From contig CANTUR010000455.1 in NCBI GenBank assembly GCA_947683625.1, positions 1,320,001 through 1,384,000 of the forward strand: a stretch of DNA of 64,000 nt, given 5' to 3'. The notes beneath the pieces were generated by a model that searched no databases, was not told the origin of the DNA, and was given only the letters and a program-made list of their open reading frames with translations. This stretch comes from Mallotus nudiflorus. Lineage: Eukaryota; Streptophyta; Magnoliopsida; Malpighiales; Euphorbiaceae. Made by a program: the position numbers and the translations under genes. Of the stretch, positions 1-10,228 are shown in pieces; position 1 is the first letter of the stretch; each line of letters starts with the position of its first letter.

Positions 1-474
1 AAATTGTATAACCTAATTTAAATTTATTTATCACTAACAAAATTTGATAATTACTTTAGTCAAATGAAAACGTAGGGTGTTACAACATGCTACCTAGTGG
101 GCTACACTAGGATGTGCACATCAGTACATTAAAATATTAGGATTGATATTATTGATGTGAGATATGAATAATTGATTATTAAGATTTATGGTGAGAGACT
201 GGTGTGATTACAGGAGCTCAGTTGATTTAGTGTCTCGGGGTCAATAATGTCGACAGCGAGACTGCAGGAGCTAGGTTAACTTAGTGTTTTGGGGCCAGTC
301 TACTGTCCAAAAATTGAGAAAAGAAATATTTTATAATTAAGTGAGCCTGTTGGCTAGTGAGGTTATGTGATCGAGATTGCAGAATATTTTAGGGTTTTGC
401 TCCGATCCATCACACAATTTTTTTTGCATTTATTATTATATAAAAGTGGATTTTTAGCATTTGCATGAAATGCA

Positions 475-477
<3 letters not shown>
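1..477 (+). mobile_element. Left part of an old Tekay-type LTR, interrupted by a provirus
   Basis: The piece carries the landmarks of the better preserved LTRs in this window, in the same order. These are the hairpin CCTAGTG-GGCTA-CACTAGG (92-110), two GC-rich direct repeats of the type GGAGCTnGGTTnAC...TCGGGGCC (about 210-303), and the 'gtgagcctgt' block (342-351). It stops at a TA run. The rest of the same LTR resumes at 8933, so the two parts were one LTR before the caulimovirid inserted. The LTR begins before the window. It is more diverged than the other copies, so I take it to be among the oldest elements here. Confidence 0.75.

Positions 478-526
<49 letters not shown>
478..526. repeat. 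(TA)n run, left junction of the provirus
   Basis: Uninterrupted TA dinucleotides. In intact LTRs of this lineage the matching place is a short TATATA tract. Here it is expanded and forms the left boundary between LTR and caulimovirid sequence. Confidence 0.95.
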
Positions 527-528
<2 letters not shown>

Positions 529-842
529 AAGACGACTAAGGATCTAAGGGTACTGTAGCAGGTATATCATAATGTAGAAATGCATAATGCAGAAAAGTTC
601 ATTGTGCATGGTCTCACGCTCCAATCACAAGCTAGATATGGAGGTTACCACACCAAAATGCAAACAGGATTTCATAGCGTTTTTTATGTGCAGGATCCTA
701 ATTCCTTAGGCAAGCACATAGCATACATTCTATTACTTAAATAACTGAAAGTGAAAATTGCAGAAGATAAAAGAAAGCTTTAAAAAAAATAAATAAAAGA
801 CATTAAAACAATAGAGAACATTGAAGCTTAAACTTACAAGAG

Positions 843-848
843 TTTATT
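843..848 (-). promoter_or_regulatory. Candidate polyadenylation signal of the provirus
   Basis: AATAAA on the minus strand, about 220 nt downstream of the start expected from the TATA box at 1090-1103. A signal shortly after the RNA start is what caulimovirids need for a terminally redundant pregenomic RNA. The motif is short and the region AT-rich, so this is suggestive only. Confidence 0.4.
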
Positions 849-1089
849 ATATATAAAAGTCTTTTATATTCCAAGTAGAGGGAGATACAAACATTCAAAT
901 ACTCAGAACGCAAAGATTTATATAAATCTCTGTATGCATATATATATATATATATATATATTGTTACTGGAGAATTATAAATTTCTTAAGAAATCTTTCA
1001 AAAAGTAGAGAAGAAGAAGGAGATAGAAGGAGTCTTTCCTAAAAATTTTCTTTTTTCCCAAAAAAGTTATCTACCCTTCTTAGCAAGTT

Positions 1090-1103
1090 CCTTATATATA
1101 AGG
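1090..1103 (-). promoter_or_regulatory. Candidate TATA box of the provirus pregenomic RNA promoter
   Basis: A 14-bp palindrome, CCTTATATATAAGG, lies between the end of ORF2 and the primer site. On the minus strand it reads TATATAAGGAA followed by a G/A-rich stretch, much like the TATA region of known caulimovirid large-transcript promoters. The leader from here through the primer site to the first ORF1 ATG would be roughly 750 nt, in the usual range. The palindrome means direction is set by gene order, not by the box itself. Confidence 0.55.
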
Positions 1104-1179
1104 ACGAGTGGGGTACAGAGGAGAGTGAATTTCGGAAGGAATCAGGGTGACTTGTTTTACTGCCTGCCAACTATCTTTC

Positions 1180-1370
1180 TCAACCACCACCATGTGACTT
1201 GAAATAATTATTGATTATTTTATCATGATAGTGGAAAGTGGGTCCCCATCCTTGAGGGGGAACAAAGAAAAGTGGGATGGCAACTGAAGGTGGAGCCGAG
1301 TATTTGACATAGTAGTTGAATTTTCCTGAAGGCTGTCCGAGAAGGTCCCATTCAGGAGAAGAATAAGTTC
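1180..1370 (-). pseudogene. Candidate second exon of caulimovirid ORF2
   Basis: An open frame of about 63 codons rich in Pro, Tyr and Phe and ending in His-Gly-Gly-Gly then stop. It has no in-frame ATG. The minus strand just upstream is a pyrimidine stretch ending in TTTTGGCAG (AG at 1372-1371), a good 3' splice site. A GGTAATGAC donor lies in the acidic tail of ORF2 (GT at 1588-1587), and removing the 218-nt interval would keep the reading frame. It could instead be an unspliced remnant. The frame is open despite heavy decay elsewhere, which favours past selection. Confidence 0.4.
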
Positions 1371-1526
1371 CTGCCAAAAGGAAAATGTATTAAAATACTT
1401 TTTTTTATACTTTACCCTAACTTTTACATGGGCCGCTTTTCAACCCATCGGGCTTATAATTACAACTACAGACATATATTTACAAAGAAAATATTTACAA
1501 ATAAAGAGGTCCTATAAGCTTTTGGG

Positions 1527-2949
1527 CTATGGGCCTTTGGGCTTAATGGGAGAGAGAATCCCAAAACAATCATCCTCATTGTCATTACCCAAATCAACTA
1601 AAGGTTCTGAGTTTTCAGAGCTGCTGGATAGCGCTATAGAGGAAGAGGCTTCGGATTGAAGGAGCTACTGCATAATCTTGAAATATTCTTCTTTAGTTTT
1701 GGCAGTTGCCAGGAGGGCACTAGCATGGGACTTTTGAGCTAGAAAGGAAGTTTGTACCAAGTTCTGAGATTTAGAAGATCTAAGGAAACCTTGCTGTTAG
1801 AGCCAAGAGGAGATAGCAGATTGGGAGATCTTATCTGTTTTATTATAAGAATTCCACCATTTGACCTTGAATCTTCTCTGAAGAACTATAATACCATTAT
1901 TAGAACAAAAGTCGAGGTACCATTGAGTTACCCAAAGGACAAAGAATTTGGAGCAATAGAGGTTAAGGAAGGTGAATTTCTTTTCAGGTTGGGAAGGTCT
2001 ATAATAGGAGCAAAAAAGGTCAAAACCCTGATGAATTTCAGAAGGAAGAATATCAGGGATTGGTCCATACTTATTCCACCATTTGGTGAACCATGCAGGA
2101 AACATAAAAATATTAGCATGATCACTTAGGAAGAATAGCCAAGAATGGGTATTAAAATGGTTTTGGATAAGGAAGGTGTTAAACCATGCATGTTCATAAT
2201 CCCAATATGAGTATGTACGGCAGAAGTCTAACTTTACTAGGAAGTTTACGTGGAAATTTTTGGGTTTAAAGAGTTCTTTTCCCCAAGCAGAAGGGTGGAG
2301 GACTTTAAGAATTTTACAGGTTAAGTAAGAAGGTTTGGGGCATCCTTTATGGTAGAAGTGTTTGAATTCTGCAGAACTAGTAACTTCCAAAATAGTTTGA
2401 TAATATTCTTGGGGTTTTGAAAGATCCCAAGGTTTGAAAAACCAATTTGGAGGAAAATGATTTTGCATAGTCAAAAATGGGTCTATACTGAAAAATCCAT
2501 TTTCTATAGTCAAAATGTTTTGAATAGAATTCTTTATAAGAAAATTAGAAGAAGTTTTTTATTGTGTACAGACAACTTGTGAACTACTTGGAGTAGCCAC
2601 AACTTTTAAATCTTCTTGAGAAATGGTTTTGTGAGAGGAAGAAGATTCACCTTTCTCAATTTTAAAAATGGGAAGAGGAGCCTTACCAAGTATACCTTTG
2701 TCTGAAGGGATGATTAACTGGTTTGCTTCTGAAGCTAAAGGAAGAAGGATAAGAGTAAATTTGGATAACTTTAAGGAGTTCCGGGGTGTTGGAGATAGAA
2801 TTAATCCATTACTGAATCTGGGTTATTTTTTTAGAATCATTTGATTCTTTTTGGTTTACTATATCGAACCATGATTTTATGGGTTTAGAAGTGGAGGGAA
2901 GAGGAGGATCAGGCTTGTCAGCCTTTTCTTTCTTTGTTTTTCTGGACAT
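1527..2949 (-). pseudogene. Caulimovirid ORF2, uncharacterised protein (broken)
   Basis: ORF2 starts at an ATG (2949-2947) two nucleotides after the ORF1 stop (2954-2952), a spacing that suggests translational coupling or reinitiation. The N-terminus is short, lysine- and proline-rich. A stop follows near 2803. A long open stretch of about 239 codons (2513-1797) is strikingly rich in Trp, Phe and Tyr. After a TAA (1799-1797) the same frame continues through one TAG into a Ser/Asp/Glu-rich acidic tail ending near 1527. I do not recognise a known enzymatic fold. A downstream ORF of unknown function is reported for florendoviruses, and this is likely its counterpart. Confidence 0.65.
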
Positions 2950-2951
2950 CT

Positions 2952-3227
2952 TTATTTGTTTTGCAAAAATTCTTTGGTCAGAAAGTCTGGCAAAGAATTT
3001 GATTCTCCCTTTATATATTCTATATCAAAATAACAAATACTAAGTATAGCTTGCCATCTTGCAAAAATTTGCTTTGAAGCAATATTTTGAACATCTTTTT
3101 GTAAAACATCTTTTGCAGATTTACAATCAACATGAAGCAAAAATTCTTTATTTAGTAAATCAGATTGAAACTTTGTGATGCACATGACAATGGAAAGAAT
3201 TTCTTTTTTGATGGTAGAATAGTTTTT
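2952..3227 (-). pseudogene. RNase H domain of caulimovirid ORF1
   Basis: An open frame of 77 codons with the C-terminal half of an RNase H1 fold: a 'HVDCKSA' segment giving one catalytic Asp, then an alternating hydrophobic stretch ending with 'EYIKGESNSLPDFLT', where the last Asp matches the fourth catalytic residue. In life it would degrade the pregenomic RNA during minus-strand synthesis. It follows directly on the RT frame and ends with the ORF1 stop, two bases before the ORF2 ATG. The first catalytic residues belong to the preceding frame, across a break near 3228. Confidence 0.8.
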
Positions 3228-4255
3228 TTATGTATCATTCCAGTGACCTGAAGTATACTGGACTATAACTTCTTTACTATTCTGAACTTGTTTGAGAATC
3301 CCTCTGTATCTAAGTTCACTAGCATCTATTTCTAAAATCTTAGAAAGACTGGGATTAGCTAAGTGGAGACAGGGAATATTAAGAATAAATTTCTTTACGT
3401 GTTGGACTATTATGGTATGTTCATCAGTCCACGGAATAGGGTTCTTCTTTAGTCTATCATGTAGAGGTTTTGCTATCCTATTTATATTGGGATAGAAATC
3501 TAATATACAATTTAGGCTTCCTAAAAACCTTTGAAGCTGAGTTTTGTCAAGAATCCTATCAGGGAATTTGTTTCCAAATTCTAAGGTTCTTTCTATAGGG
3601 ACAATGGTTCCATAGCATATATAGTGTCCTAGGAATCTAACTCTAGTTTGGAAAAGAGATATCTTTTTTTCTAAAACAACAAGACCATTATTTTTAACAG
3701 TGTAGAAAAAAGTATTAAGGTGCTTGAAGTGTTGTTTAATAGATTTAGAGAAGATAAGAACATCATCTATGTAAACAATATAGAATTCAGAATAGGGATT
3801 GAATATGTCATTCATTATTCTTTGAAATTCTGAAGGAGCATTCTTTAAACCAAATGGCATGACATTCCACTCGTATTGACCAAATGGGACAGTAAAAGCA
3901 GTTTTGTAATGATTATCTTTATGAATTTGTATTTGCCAAAATCCTGATTTTATATCAAACTTTGAAAATATAAAAGCAGAATGATGTTTTTGAAGAAGAT
4001 CTTTTTTGTTAGGAATAGGATACCTTATCCATTAGAGGGATGTGTTAAGAGGTTTATAATTTATGACAAGTCTCGGAGTACCTCTTTCTATTTCAAAAGC
4101 TTTATTAACATAGAAAGCAGCACAGATCCAAGGGGACCTGGATTTTGAGATCAATCCTTTGGACCTGAGGTCCTAGATTTCCCTTCTATAGTATTGTTCC
4201 AATTCAGCATTCATTTGAATTGGTCTAGCCTTAGTAGGGATATTCTTTTCATCAA
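3228..4255 (-). pseudogene. Reverse transcriptase domain of caulimovirid ORF1
   Basis: The catalytic box 'YIDDVLIFS' lies near 3750-3780 and the palm motif 'MPFGLKNAPSEFQ' at 3822-3860, a wording typical of caulimovirid RTs. Upstream, 'GTPRLVINYKPLN' and 'FDIKSGFWQIQI' supply the earlier fingers and palm motifs, in a region with a TAG near 4180 and a TAA near 4035. Downstream are the connection motifs 'FLGHYI' and 'LQRFLGSLN'. The enzyme would copy pregenomic RNA into DNA. The two catalytic Asp residues are intact although the frame is broken. Confidence 0.9.
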
Positions 4256-4403
4256 ATCATGGTTCATAAGGCATATCAACAATATGTCTTTTTCTATTCC
4301 AGAAAGCATTTGGTAAATTAGAACAAATTTTAATTTTCATAGAATCAAGAAGAGAAGAAATTTTATGTTTTAAAACACCAGACTTTAATTGTTGTTCAAT
4401 TTT

Positions 4404-4860
4404 TTAAGAATAAACATTTTGCTTTAAATCATGCAGATCAGTTTCTTTTCCTTTAATCAGAAGATTTATTTCATTTTTATAAATGGAGTGAGCTTTAACT
4501 AGATTGAGCTGTATGGTTCTAGGTTTTTTAAGAAAGGGAAAAGATATGAGAACTTTATCATCTTTATAATCAATAGAATGGTGATTGACAAAATAGGGGG
4601 TAATCAAGTTAACGAATGGTGTTCCTAAAATCACAGTGTAATGCATGTCAGAAATAAGGAGAAAGGAAGTTTTTAATAGGAAATCACTATTTAAAACACT
4701 GGCTTCTTTTTTTCCTTCAATGTTCATTTTTTAACTGTTGGCAGAAGAAAGTGTTTCAGTGGTTTTTTCTTGAAAACATTTTGGAACAACATGAGTCTTT
4801 ATACAATTTAAATCAGCTTCGGTATCAAACAGAGCTATAGTGTCAATATGAAAATTTTTA
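4404..4860 (-). pseudogene. Aspartic protease domain of caulimovirid ORF1
   Basis: A retropepsin-like domain. The active-site region reads 'ALFDTEADLNC' (about 4810-4840), so the usual Asp-Thr-Gly is Asp-Thr-Glu, a Gly-to-Glu change that should abolish activity. The second landmark 'YTVILGTPFVN' matches the ILG-x-P motif (near 4610-4640). A stop just upstream of the frame at 4727 separates the two halves. It sits between coat protein and RT as expected for a polyprotein-processing protease. Confidence 0.8.
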
Positions 4861-5199
4861 TCAAACACAATGGTAACCTTTATGATATATTTTCATGAAG
4901 TAACTTTATTAATAGCATAGAGGAAATCTACTGGAATTTTATCGAGGTTAGCTAGGGACTGAGGTTCTAGGTTTTTAGTTTCATCACTATCATTAGAGAC
5001 TTCAACAAGTTTAGTGACGAGAAACTAGATTAGATCAGAATCCTTTTGCTATTTTTCTTTAAGTTGCTTTATATCTGACTTTATGGTTTTTATCTCTCCC
5101 TGGAGTTCTTGAATTTCTCCTATTGGTCTTTTTCCTTGCTTTGTTCTTTCTAAGATGGTGGTCAGGTCATACATACCTATATTAGTGAAAGGTAGCTCT

Positions 5200-6907
5200 G
5201 GAGTTTTAAGCTCAGGGTCTTTTTCTAAGGAGTGCCTTAATTTTTCTAGATATTTTTTTGAACATCAGGATCATTTATGTGTTGGATGACATCTAGAATT
5301 AAGGTTTGTTCTTTGGTTAGCATATTAATATGCTTCCCTGAAGAGACAGAGCAGGTATCTATATCGGAGGAAGAAGAGAAGGCTATTTCGTCTGTTTGAA
5401 GATTTTCTAGGAAATTTATAGAATTAGTTTCAGACTCAGACTCATAAGTTTCTATAAGAAGGGCAAAAAGCTTTTCTAGGTTCTTTTCTTCTAGATTTAA
5501 TTCTTGAACTTTCCTAGAGATACAACAGTACTTAGAGATATGACCCTTTTTGCCACATTTATAGCAGGTAACATCTTTAAGACTAGTTTTCTGAGTTTTA
5601 GAAGAAGAGGCTTTTATGTTTTGATGATTTTTTATGAGGTTTTTTTGTAATAAGGTTCTTCAGATTCCTTTTTCTTTGAGAATTTCTTATAATTTTTGGA
5701 AAATCTCTTAGATGAAGGTTTTAAAGACTTCTTACTGCAATCACCTCTACAAGAATTGTTCTGGGTATAACTATAGTCAAACTGTTTATAGAAAGATCCT
5801 AATTCTTTTTTGGACCTTTTTAGTTCCCATTTTAAATGTTTTTAGAGTTTTAAGTCCTGATAGATCTTAAGACCTTCCTTCTGGGTAGTATTGATAAGTT
5901 CGCCATAGGTAAGCTTATCATAGGGAATGATGTGAGATCTTGTGGACTATCTAATGGTATTTCTAACTCTTTCTCCTAGAAGGGTAGGGAGACCTGCGAG
6001 GAATTTTTCTTTCTAAAAGGGTTGGTTAGAATCTTCTCTGAGCATGACTCTAGTAAGGAAAGTCAATCTATACCATTGGAAATCACTTAGATTTTTGCAT
6101 TTGAGATTAGATAGGAGATCAACATTTTTATCTTTAAGATGGGAAGAATCTCCAATGAAATGGAGTGCTATGGTTAATATGAGGGTAGAGATAGCATCTT
6201 GAGGGGAGCTTCCTGATTGATCTAGAATGGGTGTATTATCATCATTTTTTTGGATAGCATGAAGGATATCTAGTTGTTGGGGCTTGGTGAGATGAAAATC
6301 CCACCCATCCTTTCAATTGTCTAGAAAATCCAGCTATAATAAGTTCTACGACAGATCTATCAGAAGTTCCTGTTTGGGCTTTATAGGCATTAGAGGCCAT
6401 AGTCATTTGTTGGAGAAGACTAAGGATCTGATATTCAGACATGCCATCGATGTTCCATTCATATATGGAATTGGCACTGAACTTAGATTGGACAAGCATA
6501 TTAGAGTGAGAACCTATTTGAAGTTCTAGCAATCTAGACTGAATATAAGTAGGATTGGAAGAATGAGGAATGATAGGCCAATGAATTTTTGCTATCTTAG
6601 GAGACTATTCCTAAAAATCACCATCTTTAGAAGAGGTTTCTATATCTTTATTGAGAACATTAACACTTTGATTAACAGACTGTGCAGAGTCAAGAATAAC
6701 TTGTCCCGAGGTTCCATTAGAAGAAGGACTGACTTTACTAAGCTGTTGTCTAACAGCTTTTAGGAATTCATACCTATTACTTTTAATGTCTTGTTGAGCA
6801 CTGGAGGATATCTGAAAGGGTTTAAACATGGGATTTTTAAGTTTTTCAGAAGGAACAAAGACATAAGGTTCCATAGACTTTTGGGATCTATTTTCTATCT
6901 TAGACAA
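5200..6907 (-). pseudogene. Coat protein region of caulimovirid ORF1 with CCHC knuckle
   Basis: Two open stretches (6907-6611 and 6532-6242) read as a capsid domain. The second has 'YEWNIDGMSEYQ' followed by '...AGFSRQLKGW', a wording seen in plant endogenous caulimovirid capsids. Further on, at about 5530-5570, the minus strand encodes 'CYKCGKKGHISKYC', a perfect C-x2-C-x4-H-x4-C zinc knuckle for RNA binding. Ser/Glu/Asp-rich and Lys-rich blocks around it match capsid precursor termini. The interval 5570-6240 is broken by several stops. Confidence 0.8.
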
Positions 6908-6966
6908 CTTTTTACCTATGCTATTAAGGTGATAATTGGTGAAGTTATTTTGAACTATTATATTTT

Positions 6967-7659
6967 TTAGGTTTTGAGAATCACTATCCTGAGGCTTTTA
7001 TAGGGGCTAGCATCAACAGTGTCATTTCCTATAGAGATCTTTATTTGCCTAAGAGGAGGATGATCAGACTCAATTTCCTGACCATTAGCTATTTCCCAAA
7101 CATTTTTCTTATTCCTAATAGTGATAGGATGAAGAACTTTAAAAGGATATGAAATATTATTTTCTAATGCGTATATTTCAAACCATTCAAAAAATAATAT
7201 ATTTACTTTATTCTTGTAAACAAAATCATAAAATTCCTTTTGAATACTTTCTCTTATATGTAGGAAATTTGTAAAGAACCATGTTCTTCTTTCCAAATTA
7301 TAAAATGCATAAAAGTCTTTATGTAAAGATTCTTTATTAGGAAGAAATTCTTTATCTAAAACATTCAATTCAAGTGCAATGTTTTCTGTTATAGCTGAAG
7401 CAGTAGGAGAAGTAGGAGGGGAAGGGGATTTAGCTTCTATTTGAGGGTCGGTGTAGACTGGTCTAGCCACATTGGTAATATAGTCTACGTTTCTTAGTGT
7501 AGATGAAGGGAGATCAAAGGTGGAATATCTAGCTGGGATGTTATATGGTAGGTTTATAATGGGAGGTAGATCTTCTTGGTTTGTGAAAGGTATTTCTATA
7601 GTTCTAAGAGGGTTTTGTGGTAGTTCTCTGTGGTACGGGACATTTATTACATAGGGTAT
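6967..7659 (-). pseudogene. Spacer domain between movement and coat protein, caulimovirid ORF1
   Basis: In the same frame as the movement protein, after the single TAA at 7662-7660. The first part is Pro/Thr-rich and probably unstructured. The second (7470-6967) contains an aromatic, charged segment with 'FFEWFEIYALENNISYPF' and a His-Pro-Pro motif. I know similar segments between the movement and capsid domains of endogenous plant caulimovirids, but no function is assigned to them. Removing one stop codon would connect it with the movement protein. Confidence 0.6.
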
Positions 7660-8591
7660 TTATGATAATCTTCCCAAATCAATAGATTTTATTGATAAGG
7701 TATCTGAAAATTTAGAACTAGATGCTGCAGATCTATCAAAATTGAGTTTCACTCTACCATCTTGGAACTGGGTGATATTCTTTATTTGGGTGTTTGGAGG
7801 TTGAGGCTCAGGTTTTTCTAGTTCTGGATTTGCTGCATTTTCCAAGATCCATTCCTGAGGAAGGGTTATTTGGTTCCATTGGATGGGTTTAAGGATAACG
7901 ACATTCACTTTAGTCATATCTATTTGAAGCAAAAGTGTTTCTCCCTTTTTACTATGAAATCGACTCTTAGTGTTAAAAGCAGAAATCATGGCTTTATAAT
8001 GAACTTTAAATATTAATGCAATTGGGATAGATCCATCATCCATTTTGTAATTATGGGTCTGGATTTGTAAAACCAAAGACTTTAAAAGATTTATATCATT
8101 AAAAGAAACAGTGAAGTTTGGATAATAGTCAAATGATATAGGACCTTTACAGAGACTGGATTCTATAGTTCCTAAGAGAGAGTCTTCAAAGTTCCTAAAC
8201 CTCATATCTCTAAGAGCTACAAGGATAGAAGTATTAAGACCTTCTCTGTTTAGGGGTTTAATGCCAACTTGAACAAGACTAATATGAATGTAACGAAAAC
8301 CTTTTACTTTATGTTTATCTACAGAAGAGGAAGAAAGAAGCTTTATCTCATTTTTTGCTTTATTAAGTTTTATATCCCTTTCTTCAGTTTTAATAATATA
8401 GTCAGATTTGAAAAGGTTCAACCTAGGAGTCTTATAGATGTGATCTTTATGGTATTGTGTGAGCTTAAGTCATCTATGCATTTATCAAAGTCTTCTATAG
8501 TAATCTCATCACTACTAACAATATTCTTTTGAACTTTAATAGAAGAGGAGGAAGAGGAAGAAGAAGTGGTTCTTCCAAATAGTGGATTCAT
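7660..8591 (-). pseudogene. Movement protein domain (30K superfamily) of caulimovirid ORF1
   Basis: The open frame 8421-7660 contains 'YIHISLVQVGIKPLNREG' followed by '...ALRD' and, further on, 'GPISFDYYPNFTVS', the core of caulimovirid 30K-type movement proteins that enlarge plasmodesmata for cell-to-cell spread. The N-terminus (ATG at 8591, then a serine run) is in another frame; a frameshift separates them near 8420. The tail is Pro/Gln-rich then Ser-rich and ends at a TAA. Gene order and motif wording make the identification firm. Confidence 0.85.
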
Positions 8592-8649
8592 GGTAGAACA
8601 AGGATTACAGATTAGAGTATACACTTACAACTCATTGGCTAAACCAACG

Positions 8650-8714
8650 GATTTACACCCTCCCAGGGACAAACAACTGGGATGACCTGTGACCAAAGGA
8701 CTGAGTGTAAAATC
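8650..8714 (-). promoter_or_regulatory. Stem-loop in the provirus leader
   Basis: Outer arms GATTTACAC (8650-8658) and GTGTAAAATC (8705-8714) pair with one bulge, and an inner TCCCAG (8661-8666) pairs with CTGGGA (8677-8682). It lies between primer site and first ORF1 ATG, where caulimovirid leaders fold into a large hairpin that guides ribosome shunting or packaging. That role is inferred from position only. Confidence 0.45.
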
Positions 8715-8779
8715 TACCCTGTAAACATTGTTCTAATTAAGAAAATAGTAAATAAAAGAGACACTCTCCCCCCCCCAAG

Positions 8780-8791
8780 GCTCTAATACCA
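8780..8791 (-). promoter_or_regulatory. Primer-binding site (tRNA-iMet) of the provirus
   Basis: On the minus strand TGGTATTAGAGC, one mismatch from the complement of the plant initiator tRNA-Met 3' end (TGGTATCAGAGC). By convention this site is nucleotide 1 of a caulimovirid genome. It lies about 190 bp upstream of the ORF1 ATG and at the very edge of the insert, next to a TA run. Confidence 0.85.
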
Positions 8792-8792
8792 G

Positions 8793-9330
<538 letters not shown>

Positions 9331-9739
9331 TGGAATTGTAAGATTACGGGGAATAAAAAAATAATTTTAGGTTTATTATATAAAAACTATTTTGTAATTT
9401 TAAAAAATATTTATTTACATAATTTAAGGTAAATAAAAATTATTTATTTATATAATTTAAGAGAGTGTAATACACTCTCTAACTATGGGGAGAAATTGGG
9501 TTAACTTGCCAAAATTGGGATCTTTTTGGGCGAAATAGCCACGAAAGTTGATTTTGGGGTTAATTACACATTCAAAGATAGTTCAAGGGGTGAATTGCCA
9601 CTTTAACCCTTTCAACAAGTAGACATTAGGCAACAATTCCCTTTTTAAGAAATTTTCTTTTCTTTATTCCATTACGCAGGTCGCTTTTGGAGTGTTTGTT
9701 TTGCATTGCGGTTCAAATCTTTTTAATTTTTAATTTTTT
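9331..9739. other. AT-rich DNA without recognisable gene; one small hairpin
   Basis: No coding pattern. There is a perfect hairpin AGAGAGTGT-AAT-ACACTCTCT at 9460-9480, and a short direct repeat of an ATTTA-rich block just before it. It could be the remnant of an old inverted-repeat element; I cannot say more. Confidence 0.5.
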
Positions 9740-10020
9740 ATAATTATTTTTTTAGAATCCGATTGGAAAAAGAATGAAAAAAAAAACATGCTTTAGCCAA
9801 AACTAGACACAAATAAATAGTAATAGTAGAAATAAAAATAAAAATTATACAATTACGTTAAATTAATTATTAAAAATATTTTATAATTATTTTTTTAGAA
9901 TCCAATTGGAAAAAGAATGAAAAACCATGCTTTGGCCAAAATTAAATACAAGTAAATATGAATGGTAGAAATAAAAATAAAATTTAAGCAATCCTATTAA
10001 ATTAATTATTAAAATGTTTT
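9740..10020. repeat. Tandem duplication, about 142-bp unit, two copies
   Basis: Copy 1 is about 9740-9881 and copy 2 about 9882-10020. Both begin ATAATTATTTTTTTAGAATCC and run through 'attggaaaaagaatgaaaaa', 'catgctt', 'gccaaaa' and 'gtagaaataaaaataaaa' to 'attaaattaattattaaaa'. Divergence is moderate. No ORF. Confidence 0.85.
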
Positions 10021-10228
10021 TATTATTCTTATAGTTTTATTCAAATCAAACTAAATTTGTCAAAGTCAAAACTCTAACTATCAATTGTGTAAACAAAAAA
10101 AGAAAATTTTAAATTTCAAAAGTTGAATTCCAATTATACTAAAACAAGCTAGTTCTACGAATCCTAACCGCTTCTTCTCTCTTTTCTTTTTAAATTTCTT
10201 CATCAAATATTTTTGTTTTACCACATCT
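10021..10228. other. AT-rich DNA, no feature seen
   Basis: Mixed A/T-rich sequence between two tandem duplications, with a pyrimidine-rich stretch near 10170. No ORF or repeat recognised. Confidence 0.5.

Larger units (their letters stand above)
2952..8591 (-). pseudogene. Caulimovirid ORF1 polyprotein (MP-CP-AP-RT-RH), broken
   Basis: Overall extent of the polyprotein reading region, from the first good ATG (8591-8589, followed by Asn-Pro-Leu-Phe-Gly-Arg and a Ser run) to the TAA at 2954-2952. Domains come in the order movement protein, spacer, coat protein, protease, RT, RNase H. The frame is broken near 8420 (shift), at 7662-7660 (TAA), near 6965, 6610 and 6240, several times between 6240 and 4730, and in the RT (TAG near 4180, TAA near 4035). 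Individual domains are listed separately. Confidence 0.85.

Noticed and set aside
1752..2129. Plus-strand open frame opposite caulimovirid ORF2
   Set aside because: It is the antisense of the aromatic-rich ORF2; no domain, and the minus strand explains the sequence.
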